The notes below the pieces were generated by a model, which saw nothing but the letters and a program-made list of their open reading frames with translations, had not been told where the DNA came from and searched no databases. 64,000 bases of DNA, taken from contig NZ_FOYS01000001.1 in the NCBI RefSeq assembly GCF_900115785.1, positions 1 to 64,000 of the forward strand, in the 5' to 3' direction. Source of the stretch: Halogeometricum limi (GTDB lineage Archaea; Halobacteriota; Halobacteria; Halobacteriales; Haloferacaceae). The translations under genes were made by a program, and so were the position numbers. Within the stretch, counting starts at the first letter, position 1. Each line of letters starts with the position of its first letter. Shown piece after piece: positions 35,133 through 41,749 of the stretch.

Positions 35133-35609
35133 TCACCGGCGTCGGTAGCGGCGTTCGAGTCGCCGCCGCGTCGTCTCGAACCCGGCTTCGAGGCGCTGCC
35201 ACAGTTCTTCGAACTCGGCTCCGAGGCGGTCCGTGAGCGACTGCGTCGGCGTCGGCGGTGCCGTCGCGAGGTCCATCGGGTCCGGCGGCGCGTTCGTCGC
35301 GTCCGCGGCTTTCGGGGAGACGCCGGCCGAGTCGTCGAGAAGTCGTTCGTATCGGTCGATGACGTCCTGTCGCTGTTTTCGCGTCTGCTGAAGGGCGCGA
35401 CGGAGTTCGGCGTTCTCTCGGCGGAGTCGTTCCAGTTCCGTCGAGGGCGACTCGGGTCGTCTCCGCGTCGTCGGCGCTTCGGTTTCGGTTTCGGCCTCGG
35501 GTGGGGAGTCGCGGACGCGTTCGACGGCGCGCCCGTCGCGTGGAGGGAACGTCCGCCCCCCGAGCGACTCACCGCTCACCGTCCCGGTCGGAAACGTTGG
35601 CGAGGGCAT
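35133..35609 (-). CDS. Coiled-coil protein of unknown function, 158 residues
   Basis: Low-complexity N-terminus (1-55, Pro/Glu/Thr-rich), then a strong coiled coil (about 57-90, LERLRRENAELRRALQQTRK), a Pro/Ala linker and an Arg-rich C-terminal helix (ETTRRRLERRYRRR). No enzymatic motif. The start is not certain: ATG 35609 is preferred, and an in-frame ATG at 35636 would add nine hydrophobic-aromatic residues. It converges on serA. Codon use is compatible with a real gene, and heptad regularity argues against a shadow frame. Confidence 0.55.
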   Translation of the reverse strand: MPSPTFPTGTVSGESLGGRTFPPRDGRAVERVRDSPPEAETETEAPTTRRRPESPSTELERLRRENAELRRALQQTRKQRQDVIDRYERLLDDSAGVSPKAADATNAPPDPMDLATAPPTPTQSLTDRLGAEFEELWQRLEAGFETTRRRLERRYRRR

Positions 35610-35693
35610 GACTGTCACGAAGTACCACGACGGCAAGAAGCTACGTCAGACTCGCGTCATTCACCAGTTAGAAGGTTTGAGAGTCTCGTTTTC

Positions 35694-36959
35694 TTACTCC
35701 GCACCGATGTGTTCGAGGACCTTCTCGGTCGAGTTGGCGACGGGTTCGGGTTCGCCGCCGGCCTCGAACGCCGCGTCGGGGTCTTTGAGGAGGTGGCCGG
35801 TGGTGAGACAGACCACGTCTTCGTCGGCGGAGACGACGCCCTCGTGGCGAAGTTTACGCAGGCCGGCGACGGACGCCGCGGAGGCGGGTTCGACCCCGAT
35901 ACCCTCTCTGGCCAAGTCGCGCTGTGCGGTCGTGATCTCCTCGTCGGAGACGGCGACGGCGGTGCCGCCCGTGCCGCGAATGCCGGGGAGTGCCTTCGGC
36001 GCGTTGACGGGGTTGCCGATGCGGATGGCCGTCGCGCGCGTCTCCACCTCGTCCCAGCGCTTCGTGTCCTCCCACCCGTTCTCGACGGCTTCGACCATCG
36101 GGGCCGCGCCCTCGGCCTGGACGCCGGTGAGTTTCGGCACCTCCTCGGGGTCGAGTGCGCCCGACTGGACGAGTTCGCGGAACGCCTTGTACAGTGCGGC
36201 GGTGTTGCCCGCGTTGCCGACGGGGAGGACGATTCGGTCCGGGAACCGGCCGTAGTCGGTCTGGAACGCCTCTAAAATCTCCAATCCGATGGTCTTCTGG
36301 CCCTCCAGTCGGAAGGGGTTCAGCGAGTTCAGGAGGTAGACTTCGCCGCGTTGCGCGAGGTCCTGAACGATGTCGAGGCAGGCGTCGAAGTTACCGTCGA
36401 CTTCGAGGATGCGCGCGTCGTGGAGGGCGGCCTGCGCTATCTTCCCGGCGGCGACCTTTCCGGACGGGAGGAGCACCAGCGTCTCCATCCCGCCGCGGGC
36501 CCCGTAGGCGGCGAGTGCCGCGGAGGTGTTGCCGGTGGAGGCACACGCGAGGCGGTTCACGCCGAGTTCCTTCGCGACGCGCACGCCGACGGTCATCCCG
36601 CGGTCTTTGAAACTGCCCGTCGGGTTCATCCCCTCGTGCTTGATTCGGAGGTTCCGAACGCCGATGGCGTCCTCCAGTCGCGGGGCCTCGTGAAGCGGCG
36701 TGTCGCCCTCGGGGAGGCTGACGCCCTCCTCGAACGGGAGCGCCGAGCGGTATCGCCAGACGCCGCGGCCTTCCCCCTCGAAGTCTTCGAACGTCGGCGG
36801 GTCCGCGTAGCGCACTTCGAGGAGGTGGCCGCCGTCGCTGGTATACCGAATCTCGTCGAAGGGGGCGTACGTCTCGCCCGTCTCGATACACTCCAGCCAG
36901 ACGCCGTCGTCTGCCACGTCCGGCACCTCCGGCGCGGGAGCGGTGAGTTCGAGGCTCAT
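35694..36959 (-). CDS. thrC: Threonine synthase
   Basis: PLP enzyme converting O-phosphohomoserine to threonine, 421 residues. Visible features are the substrate-entry PEGDTPLHEAPRL, the Schiff-base Lys118 in NPTGSFKDRGMT, the Ser/Asn loop ASTGNTSAALAAYGARGG, the cofactor-phosphate GNAGNTAALYKAF and late VCLTTGHLLKDP. The N-terminal 50 residues form the usual small domain but keep only one Cys of the zinc knuckle seen in some archaeal ThrC. ATG 36959 has a weak TATA-like element about 27 bases upstream. An HTH regulator lies just upstream on the same strand. Confidence 0.93.
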   Translation of the reverse strand: MSLELTAPAPEVPDVADDGVWLECIETGETYAPFDEIRYTSDGGHLLEVRYADPPTFEDFEGEGRGVWRYRSALPFEEGVSLPEGDTPLHEAPRLEDAIGVRNLRIKHEGMNPTGSFKDRGMTVGVRVAKELGVNRLACASTGNTSAALAAYGARGGMETLVLLPSGKVAAGKIAQAALHDARILEVDGNFDACLDIVQDLAQRGEVYLLNSLNPFRLEGQKTIGLEILEAFQTDYGRFPDRIVLPVGNAGNTAALYKAFRELVQSGALDPEEVPKLTGVQAEGAAPMVEAVENGWEDTKRWDEVETRATAIRIGNPVNAPKALPGIRGTGGTAVAVSDEEITTAQRDLAREGIGVEPASAASVAGLRKLRHEGVVSADEDVVCLTTGHLLKDPDAAFEAGGEPEPVANSTEKVLEHIGAE

Positions 36960-37073
36960 TGTCGGAGCGTGACGTTCGGCGGGCAAAAGCGAGACGGTTC
37001 GGGCGCGTACTGCCAGCGAGGCGAACCCGACGTGTCGGTGCGAGGCGACCCGCGAGGAAGCGGGGCCGGACGA

Positions 37074-37448
37074 CTACTCCTCGCGACCGTACTGGTCGAT
37101 GCTCTCGTGGACCTGTTCGGCCCACTCGTCTAAGGCGGCGTGGAGCATCTCCTTGGCCTCCGGAAGCGGCGTTCCGGTGTACTGGTAGACGTAGCCGCCG
37201 GGGTCCAACAGACGGCGCTCTCTGTCGGCGAGGTTCTTGTCCATCAGCGTCGTCAACGAGCGGTTGACGTTGCTCCGGTCTCTGTCGAGGAGTTCCGCGA
37301 GTTCGGCGACGGTGCTCCCGGGGTTGTCGAGGAGGGTGATGTACGTCCGACTCTCGTGCTGTTGGATACCGAACACGCACGCGAGGACGTGCTGGAAACT
37401 GGGGTCGTCCGTCTCGATGAGTTCCCCCATGTCTGGCGCATCGCTCAT
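37074..37448 (-). CDS. Winged-helix transcriptional regulator, 124 residues
   Basis: TrmB/MarR-like winged helix: the helix pair SRTYITLLDNPGSTVAELAELL (about 33-54) and the recognition helix RDRSNVNRSLTTLMDKNLADR (55-76), then the wing YVYQYTGTPLPEAKE and a C-terminal dimerisation helix. No ligand domain is visible. A 14-base perfect palindrome lies between its TATA box and its start codon, so autorepression is likely. It is 114 bases upstream of thrC on the same strand and could also influence it. The target set is unknown. Confidence 0.82.
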   Translation of the reverse strand: MSDAPDMGELIETDDPSFQHVLACVFGIQQHESRTYITLLDNPGSTVAELAELLDRDRSNVNRSLTTLMDKNLADRERRLLDPGGYVYQYTGTPLPEAKEMLHAALDEWAEQVHESIDQYGREE

Positions 37449-37449
37449 A

Positions 37450-37463
37450 CGGAGTATACTCCG
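37450..37463 (-). promoter_or_regulatory. Palindromic operator candidate
   Basis: CGGAGTATACTCCG is a perfect 14-base palindrome that begins two bases upstream of the ATG at 37448. It covers the expected transcription start, 9 bases downstream of the TATA box. A dimer bound here would block initiation. Confidence 0.6.
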
Positions 37464-37471
37464 CCCGTCCG

Positions 37472-37479
37472 ATTAAAAG
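37472..37479 (-). promoter_or_regulatory. TATA box of the winged-helix regulator
   Basis: CTTTTAAT on the minus strand, centred 27-28 bases before the ATG at 37448. Confidence 0.7.
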
Positions 37480-37504
37480 GACCTGCCATCGGAAACGAGC
37501 GCGG

Positions 37505-37747
37505 TCACTCCTCGTCGCGGGCGTAACCCATCTTCAGGATGCAGTTGCGCATCCCCTCTTCGTCCTCGTGTTTGTGCAGCGTCGTCGGCGTGTCGCAGTA
37601 GAACGTCGTCCCGTCGTGTCGCAACGAGACTTCGTGGACACTGCCCATCATCTCCGCCTCGACGAGGACGCGACGTCCCTCGCGAACCGCCGCCAGAATC
37701 TCGTCGACGGTCAACTCGCCGGACTTCGCACGAAGTGGCTCGGGCAT
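37505..37747 (-). CDS. Small haloarchaeal protein, 80 residues
   Basis: A compact protein with an N-terminal helix (LTVDEILAAVREGRRVLVEAEM), two strands (HEVSLRHDGTTFYCDTP) and a C-terminal segment KHEDEEGMRNCILKMGYARDEE. The two Cys (Cys51, Cys69) and His residues could bind metal, but no CxxC pair exists. I do not recognise a named function. It ends 24 bases before the winged-helix promoter region. Codon use and the folded pattern support a genuine gene. Confidence 0.65.
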   Translation of the reverse strand: MPEPLRAKSGELTVDEILAAVREGRRVLVEAEMMGSVHEVSLRHDGTTFYCDTPTTLHKHEDEEGMRNCILKMGYARDEE

Positions 37748-37814
37748 CGACTCGTACGACGGTCCTGAGAAGTATGAGAGTACCGTCTGCGCCGTCGCCT
37801 CCGCCGACGGTTAC

Positions 37815-38501
37815 TCAGTTCGTCGTCGACTTCGACTGCGGTTCGGACTCGGGTGCTTCGACGCCTTCTGCCGCCTCCGCCGTCGTCGTCTCCTTCTCGA
37901 CGTCGACGTGCCAGCGGTCCACCTCGTCGTCGTACTCGCCGAGTCGGCGACTGACGTGCGACTTCAACTCGTCGTCGTTGATGTTCACCTCGAAGATGAA
38001 CGTCACCTCGTCGTCGCCGCGCGCGGACTTCTGGATGTTCGCGCTGACGAGTTCGTTGTCGAAGTAGTACGGCGCGAGTTGCGTCATCACCTTCCGGTAG
38101 ACGGTGTCTTCGACCTTTCTGAGCGCCTTCCGACCGGCGGAGTCGGCGGCGCGAGCGACGTAGCCGATGGACTCGCTCCAGCGTTCGACCGCACCGTCGC
38201 TGTCGCCCTCGTCGACCTTCTGGTACGACTCCGAGAGCTTCTCACCCGCCGTCTGAAGGTCTTCGTTCGGGTCTTTTCCGGCCTTCTCCCCCTGCCCCTC
38301 GCCGACGCTCGCCTGTGCCGCCGTCTTCTCGTTTACGTCCTCGTTCAGTCGTTCGTGGGCTTTCGGCCGCCACTCGTCCCACTCCTCGAACGCCGCACTC
38401 TCGACCCCGGCGTCGCGGAGTGCGAGTGTGATCCGTTCGCCGTGTTCGACGGCGTCTCCCCACGACCCCCGCATTTTGAAGCCGGAAACGCTCTCTTCCA
38501 T
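37815..38501 (-). CDS. Haloarchaeal DUF5828-like protein
   Basis: Soluble acidic 228-residue protein, similar in my recollection to the DUF5828 family. The N-terminus MEESVSGFKMRGSWGDAVEHGERI is characteristic. A polar helical region (50-105) follows, then a folded part with VYRKVMTQLAPYYFDNELVSANIQKS (about 134-160) and FIFEVNINDDELKSHVSRRL, and a disordered tail. Function unknown. A TATA box about 32 bases upstream predicts a very short leader. Confidence 0.7.
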   Translation of the reverse strand: MEESVSGFKMRGSWGDAVEHGERITLALRDAGVESAAFEEWDEWRPKAHERLNEDVNEKTAAQASVGEGQGEKAGKDPNEDLQTAGEKLSESYQKVDEGDSDGAVERWSESIGYVARAADSAGRKALRKVEDTVYRKVMTQLAPYYFDNELVSANIQKSARGDDEVTFIFEVNINDDELKSHVSRRLGEYDDEVDRWHVDVEKETTTAEAAEGVEAPESEPQSKSTTN

Positions 38502-38529
38502 CTCGTTGACGGGTGGTAAGTTCGCAGTC

Positions 38530-38537
38530 GTATAAAA
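38530..38537 (-). promoter_or_regulatory. TATA box of the DUF5828-like gene
   Basis: TTTTATAC on the minus strand, centred about 32 bases before the ATG at 38501. Confidence 0.6.
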
Positions 38538-38597
38538 CTCTATTTGCAGGTTGTATCTGCGCGCGTGGCGAGACAGGGCATCGTTCCCGCCGGCGGG

Positions 38598-38813
38598 TCA
38601 GCGAGACCCGTAGACGAGGCGCGAGGCGGCGTCGTCCAGTCGAGAGACGACGCCGGATAGCCACGCGCCGGGCGACGTGGCCCGAAGTTCGCGGTCCGAG
38701 AGTTCGATTCGGTCGCCGTCGAACGGGTTCGCCGTCTCTGACCCCTCGCTCGCCGTGTCGACGACGGTGGACATCGCACACCGACCACAGCTCTCCGTCT
38801 TCTTTCCGGACAT
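38598..38813 (-). CDS. Small protein with one CxxC, 71 residues
   Basis: Short acidic protein starting MSGKKTESCGRCAMSTVV: a CxxC pair (Cys9, Cys12) close to the N-terminus, followed by polar sequence and a C-terminal helix SPGAWLSGVVSRLDDAASRLVYG. One CxxC alone could bind metal as a dimer or act as a redox site. A TATA-like ATTTATTC lies about 37 bases upstream. It is divergent from the cupin gene. I do not know a family; moderate confidence that it is expressed. Confidence 0.5.
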   Translation of the reverse strand: MSGKKTESCGRCAMSTVVDTASEGSETANPFDGDRIELSDRELRATSPGAWLSGVVSRLDDAASRLVYGSR

Positions 38814-38881
38814 GGGTACTGTTCACGTGGAGTACGGAACGCTCACGAATAAATGGTGGGGAGCGCGCGAGAGCCGAGCCG

Positions 38882-38889
38882 TTTTTACA
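38882..38889 (+). promoter_or_regulatory. TATA box of the cupin gene
   Basis: TTTTTACA centred 25-26 bases before the ATG at 38911, favouring it over the in-frame GTG at 38905. Confidence 0.6.
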
Positions 38890-38910
38890 CGCGACTAGAC
38901 GACAGTGGGT

Positions 38911-39291
38911 ATGGGATACCGTGTCGTGGACTGCGACGAGGTGGAGACGACCGACGACAGAGACTGCGAACTGCGTCGGGTGAGCGACGCCGCCGGACTC
39001 GAAAACGTCGCCATCAACCGGTTTCGCGCGGAACCGGGCCAGCAGATTCCGCTCGCCTACCACTACCACGAAGAGCAGGAAGAGGCGTTCTACGTCCTCT
39101 CGGGGACGCTCTCGGTCGAGACGCCCGAACAGACGTACGAAGTCGAAGCGGGCTGTCTGTTCAGCGTCGAACCGAACTCGCCACAGCGAGCGTACAACGC
39201 CGAGGCGGCGACCGAAGCCGTCGAACTCCTCGCTATCGGTGCGCCCGCGGTGACGGGCGACGCGAAGCCGTACGAGGGCTCCGAGGAATGA
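38911..39291 (+). CDS. Single-domain cupin
   Basis: A 126-residue beta-barrel protein. Cupin motif 1 is intact: HYHEEQEEAFYVLSG with His51, His53 and Glu57 or Glu58 as metal ligands. Motif 2 (GCLFSVEPNSPQRAYN) has no His where the fourth ligand normally sits, so metal binding would be three-coordinate or altered. The role is unknown; such proteins range from isomerases to sugar or auxin binders. The stop overlaps the next ATG (ATGA), so translation is coupled to the 39288 gene. Confidence 0.78.
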   Translation: MGYRVVDCDEVETTDDRDCELRRVSDAAGLENVAINRFRAEPGQQIPLAYHYHEEQEEAFYVLSGTLSVETPEQTYEVEAGCLFSVEPNSPQRAYNAEAATEAVELLAIGAPAVTGDAKPYEGSEE

Positions 39292-39932
39292 GCGGGGCGG
39301 CCGACGCCGACGACTCGTTCGACCCGAAGGCGGCCGCCGAGGAGGCGGGCATCGACCTCTCGGGCGTCCCCGACTGGGAGGACGACTACCTCGACAGGGT
39401 GTCGGACCGCCTCATGTTCAACTACGACCTGGAGCGAGACCGGTCCGTCTCGGGCGAGCGGTTCTCGCTGTTCGGCGAGATGCGCATCGAGTCGGAGAAG
39501 CACTTCTTCCACCCGGCGCTGAACTACGCGAACCACGAGAGCCACGAGTACCTGTTCGCCTGTCGCGTCGCCCGTCCGACCGTCGCGGAGTTGGAACGAC
39601 TGGTCGGACTCGGCCACGAACTCGCCGACAGCGGCGCGTGGTTCGACGCCGACGAAGAACACTTCGGGACGGACTTCACGTTCGTCCTCGTCGCCGAGGA
39701 GATACCCGAGGACGTGCGAGCGTTCGTCTCCGAGTTCGCCGACCGGACGCTCATCAAACTCGGCTACTACGGCCACTACGAACTGAACCTCGCCGTCGTC
39801 GCGCCGGCGGACGAAGACGTCGTCGCGAGTAGCGGTGCCGACGTGGCGCAGGCGTTCACGCTCTGGACCGACGTGTCGCCGACGGCGCGGCGCGGCATCG
39901 TCTCGCGCGTGCTGGACCGTCTCCGACGCTGA
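39288..39932 (+). CDS. Haloarchaeal protein coupled to the cupin, 214 residues
   Basis: Soluble protein without a recognised domain. A disordered acidic N-terminus (1-35) precedes an alpha/beta region with DRLMFNYDLERD, LFGEMRIESEKHFFHPALNYANHESHEYLFACRV, DFTFVLVAEEIPEDVRAFV and TLIKLGYYGHYELNLAVVAP. The pattern (conserved His, Tyr and acidic residues, secreted signal absent) suggests a cytosolic enzyme or binding protein. Its ATGA overlap with the cupin gene suggests a joint function. No function is claimed. Confidence 0.7.
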   Translation: MSGAADADDSFDPKAAAEEAGIDLSGVPDWEDDYLDRVSDRLMFNYDLERDRSVSGERFSLFGEMRIESEKHFFHPALNYANHESHEYLFACRVARPTVAELERLVGLGHELADSGAWFDADEEHFGTDFTFVLVAEEIPEDVRAFVSEFADRTLIKLGYYGHYELNLAVVAPADEDVVASSGADVAQAFTLWTDVSPTARRGIVSRVLDRLRR

Positions 39933-40028
39933 GTCGGAACCGTACTGACGAACGGTGTGTCGTCACGAACGGTGTTGCTCTGTCGTCTGGAACGTTCCTC
40001 GCTGTTCTCGCGACTCCGGGCCGGCGCT

Positions 40029-41396
40029 TCAGTCGTTCGTCTCCTCTCTGGCGTGAATCTTGGCCTGTTCGCGAGCGCTGGGGTTGACCGACTCCTTGAA
40101 CGGAACCTTCGCGACCGTCGCGTACACGGGTTCGCCGGCCTCCTCGGCGTACTCGTCCGGGAGGTGAACTTCGAACTCCGCGTCGACGTCCGCGTCGTAT
40201 ATCGAGTCGTCGAGCGGAACGTCCGTCTCGTCCTGCAGCGTCTCCGCCGGCACGAAGCCGAGGCCGATGTTGGTCCCGAGTTCCGGGTTCCACCACGCCG
40301 ACGTCAGATAGCCGCACTCCTCGCCGGTCTCCGGGTCCGAAACGAGCCAGAAGTCGGGGGCGTAGTCTCGAATCGGTTCGCCGGCCATCTTCAGGCCGAC
40401 CAGTTTGTGCGTGAACGGGAACTCGCCGTTCTCGATGGCCTCCTTCTGGCGTTCCAGTTCGGCTTTGCCGACGTAGTCCGCGTCCTTGTCGTCGGGGACC
40501 TGATAGCCGAGGTTAACCTGGAACGGCGACGTCTCGTCGTCCATGTCCTGCCCCAGCGACATGATTCCGGCAGCGATACGTCGTTGATGGGATATCGCTG
40601 TCGCCGCGCCGCCGTGGGCTTCGACCGTTTCGAGCACCGGGTTCCACACTGCCTCGGCGTTCTTCGTCGCCTCGCGGACGTATATCTCGAATCCGGCCTC
40701 TCCGGAGAATCCGGTCTGACTCACCAGCACCGGGACGTCGTTGACCGTGGCTTCCATCAGTCCGTAGTAGGGGATGTCTTCGACAACGTCGCCGATGAGC
40801 GACTCTATCACGGCGGGCGATTTCGGGCCCTGAACCTGCATCGGCGAGACGTCGATTTCGTCGATGTCGACGTCGAACTCGGAGTTGACCGTGACCCCTT
40901 GCAGCCACTGTTTCAGGTCGGCGTCTGCGATGGAGAACCAGAACTCGTCCTCGGCGAGTCGTAAGAGGACGAAGTCGTTGAGGATACCGCCGTCCTGGTT
41001 ACAGCAGATGGCGTACTTCCCGCGCATCGGCTCGATATCGGTCGCGTCGCGCGTGATGACGTAGTTGACGAACGCCTCGGCGTCGGGCCCCTGGACGCGA
41101 ATCTGACGCTCGACTGCGACGTCCATCAGCGTCACCTCGTTGACCAGCATGTCGTACTCGGCGTCCAATCCGCCCTCGTCGGGGTCGATGTACCCTCGCG
41201 GGTGGTACATGTGATTGTAGACCGTCGCCTGCCGACACCCCGCCTCGACGGAGAGATGCCAGAACGGCGACTGCCGAACGCGGGTCGTAATCAGGAGGTC
41301 GACGTCCGCGTCGCCCGTCTGACGGAGGTTTCTCGGGATGGTGCGGTCCGACTGGTCGACGTCGGGATGGTTCGGATGGTGGTTGTTGCTCGTCAT
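40029..41396 (-). CDS. GcvT/DmdA-family aminomethyltransferase-like protein
   Basis: Folate-dependent one-carbon transferase fold, 455 residues, longer than the glycine cleavage T-protein. N-terminal RQSPFWHLSVEAGCRQATVYNHMYHPRGY is followed by the GcvT core: DVAVERQIRVQGPDAEAFV, NQDGGILNDFVLLRL, ADADLKQWLQ, QGPKSPAVI, GFSGEAGFEIYV, and the C-terminal barrel domain (about 330-430). The N-terminus and length recall dimethylsulfoniopropionate demethylase DmdA and related demethylases. No gcvP or gcvH is nearby, which argues against a glycine-cleavage role. The true substrate is unknown. A 48-codon ORF lies seven bases upstream. Confidence 0.8.
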   Translation of the reverse strand: MTSNNHHPNHPDVDQSDRTIPRNLRQTGDADVDLLITTRVRQSPFWHLSVEAGCRQATVYNHMYHPRGYIDPDEGGLDAEYDMLVNEVTLMDVAVERQIRVQGPDAEAFVNYVITRDATDIEPMRGKYAICCNQDGGILNDFVLLRLAEDEFWFSIADADLKQWLQGVTVNSEFDVDIDEIDVSPMQVQGPKSPAVIESLIGDVVEDIPYYGLMEATVNDVPVLVSQTGFSGEAGFEIYVREATKNAEAVWNPVLETVEAHGGAATAISHQRRIAAGIMSLGQDMDDETSPFQVNLGYQVPDDKDADYVGKAELERQKEAIENGEFPFTHKLVGLKMAGEPIRDYAPDFWLVSDPETGEECGYLTSAWWNPELGTNIGLGFVPAETLQDETDVPLDDSIYDADVDAEFEVHLPDEYAEEAGEPVYATVAKVPFKESVNPSAREQAKIHAREETND

Positions 41397-41403
41397 CGTC
41401 TAT

Positions 41404-41550
41404 CTATTTCGGTCGTCCTGTGGCCTGTCCGAGGAGCGCCGTCCGGAGACGCCTGAGTCGGCTGACGGTGAACGCCGTGACCCCGACGAGGAGGGAGAAC
41501 GGTGGTTCAGTCGCTCTGGCTCGGCCGGCGGCATTGTGATTCTGTGCCAT
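41404..41550 (-). CDS. Possible 48-residue protein upstream of the DmdA-like gene
   Basis: ATG at 41550, TAG at 41404-41406, seven bases before the next start. The product begins MAQNHNAAGRARATEPPF, has a short hydrophobic stretch SLLVGVTAFTV (19-29) and a basic C-terminus RLRRLRTALLGQ. Spacing to the downstream gene suggests an operon. TATA-like TTATACGAATAA lies about 45 bases upstream (about 41590-41601). It is too short for coding statistics by eye and may be spurious. Confidence 0.35.
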   Translation of the reverse strand: MAQNHNAAGRARATEPPFSLLVGVTAFTVSRLRRLRTALLGQATGRPK

Positions 41551-41749
41551 ATCAGTAGATAGCATGGCCGTGGCCGTATCGTTCTGTAGCTTATTCGTAT
41601 AACCCGTTTATATGGGGGCAGGAGTTTCGCCGGCGTCGCCGAGTCGAGTACTCTCGAACGCGAACGCGCTGTCGCGGTCGCTGAGACGTCGAGTCGACGG
41701 AGAGAAGAGGCGGGGACGGCGGTACGGCGTCGAACGCGGACGCGACGAT

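Noticed and set aside
33611-35572. 653-codon minus-strand frame over serA
   Set aside because: Low-complexity Arg/Asp/Val product opposite an unambiguous serA; no domain.
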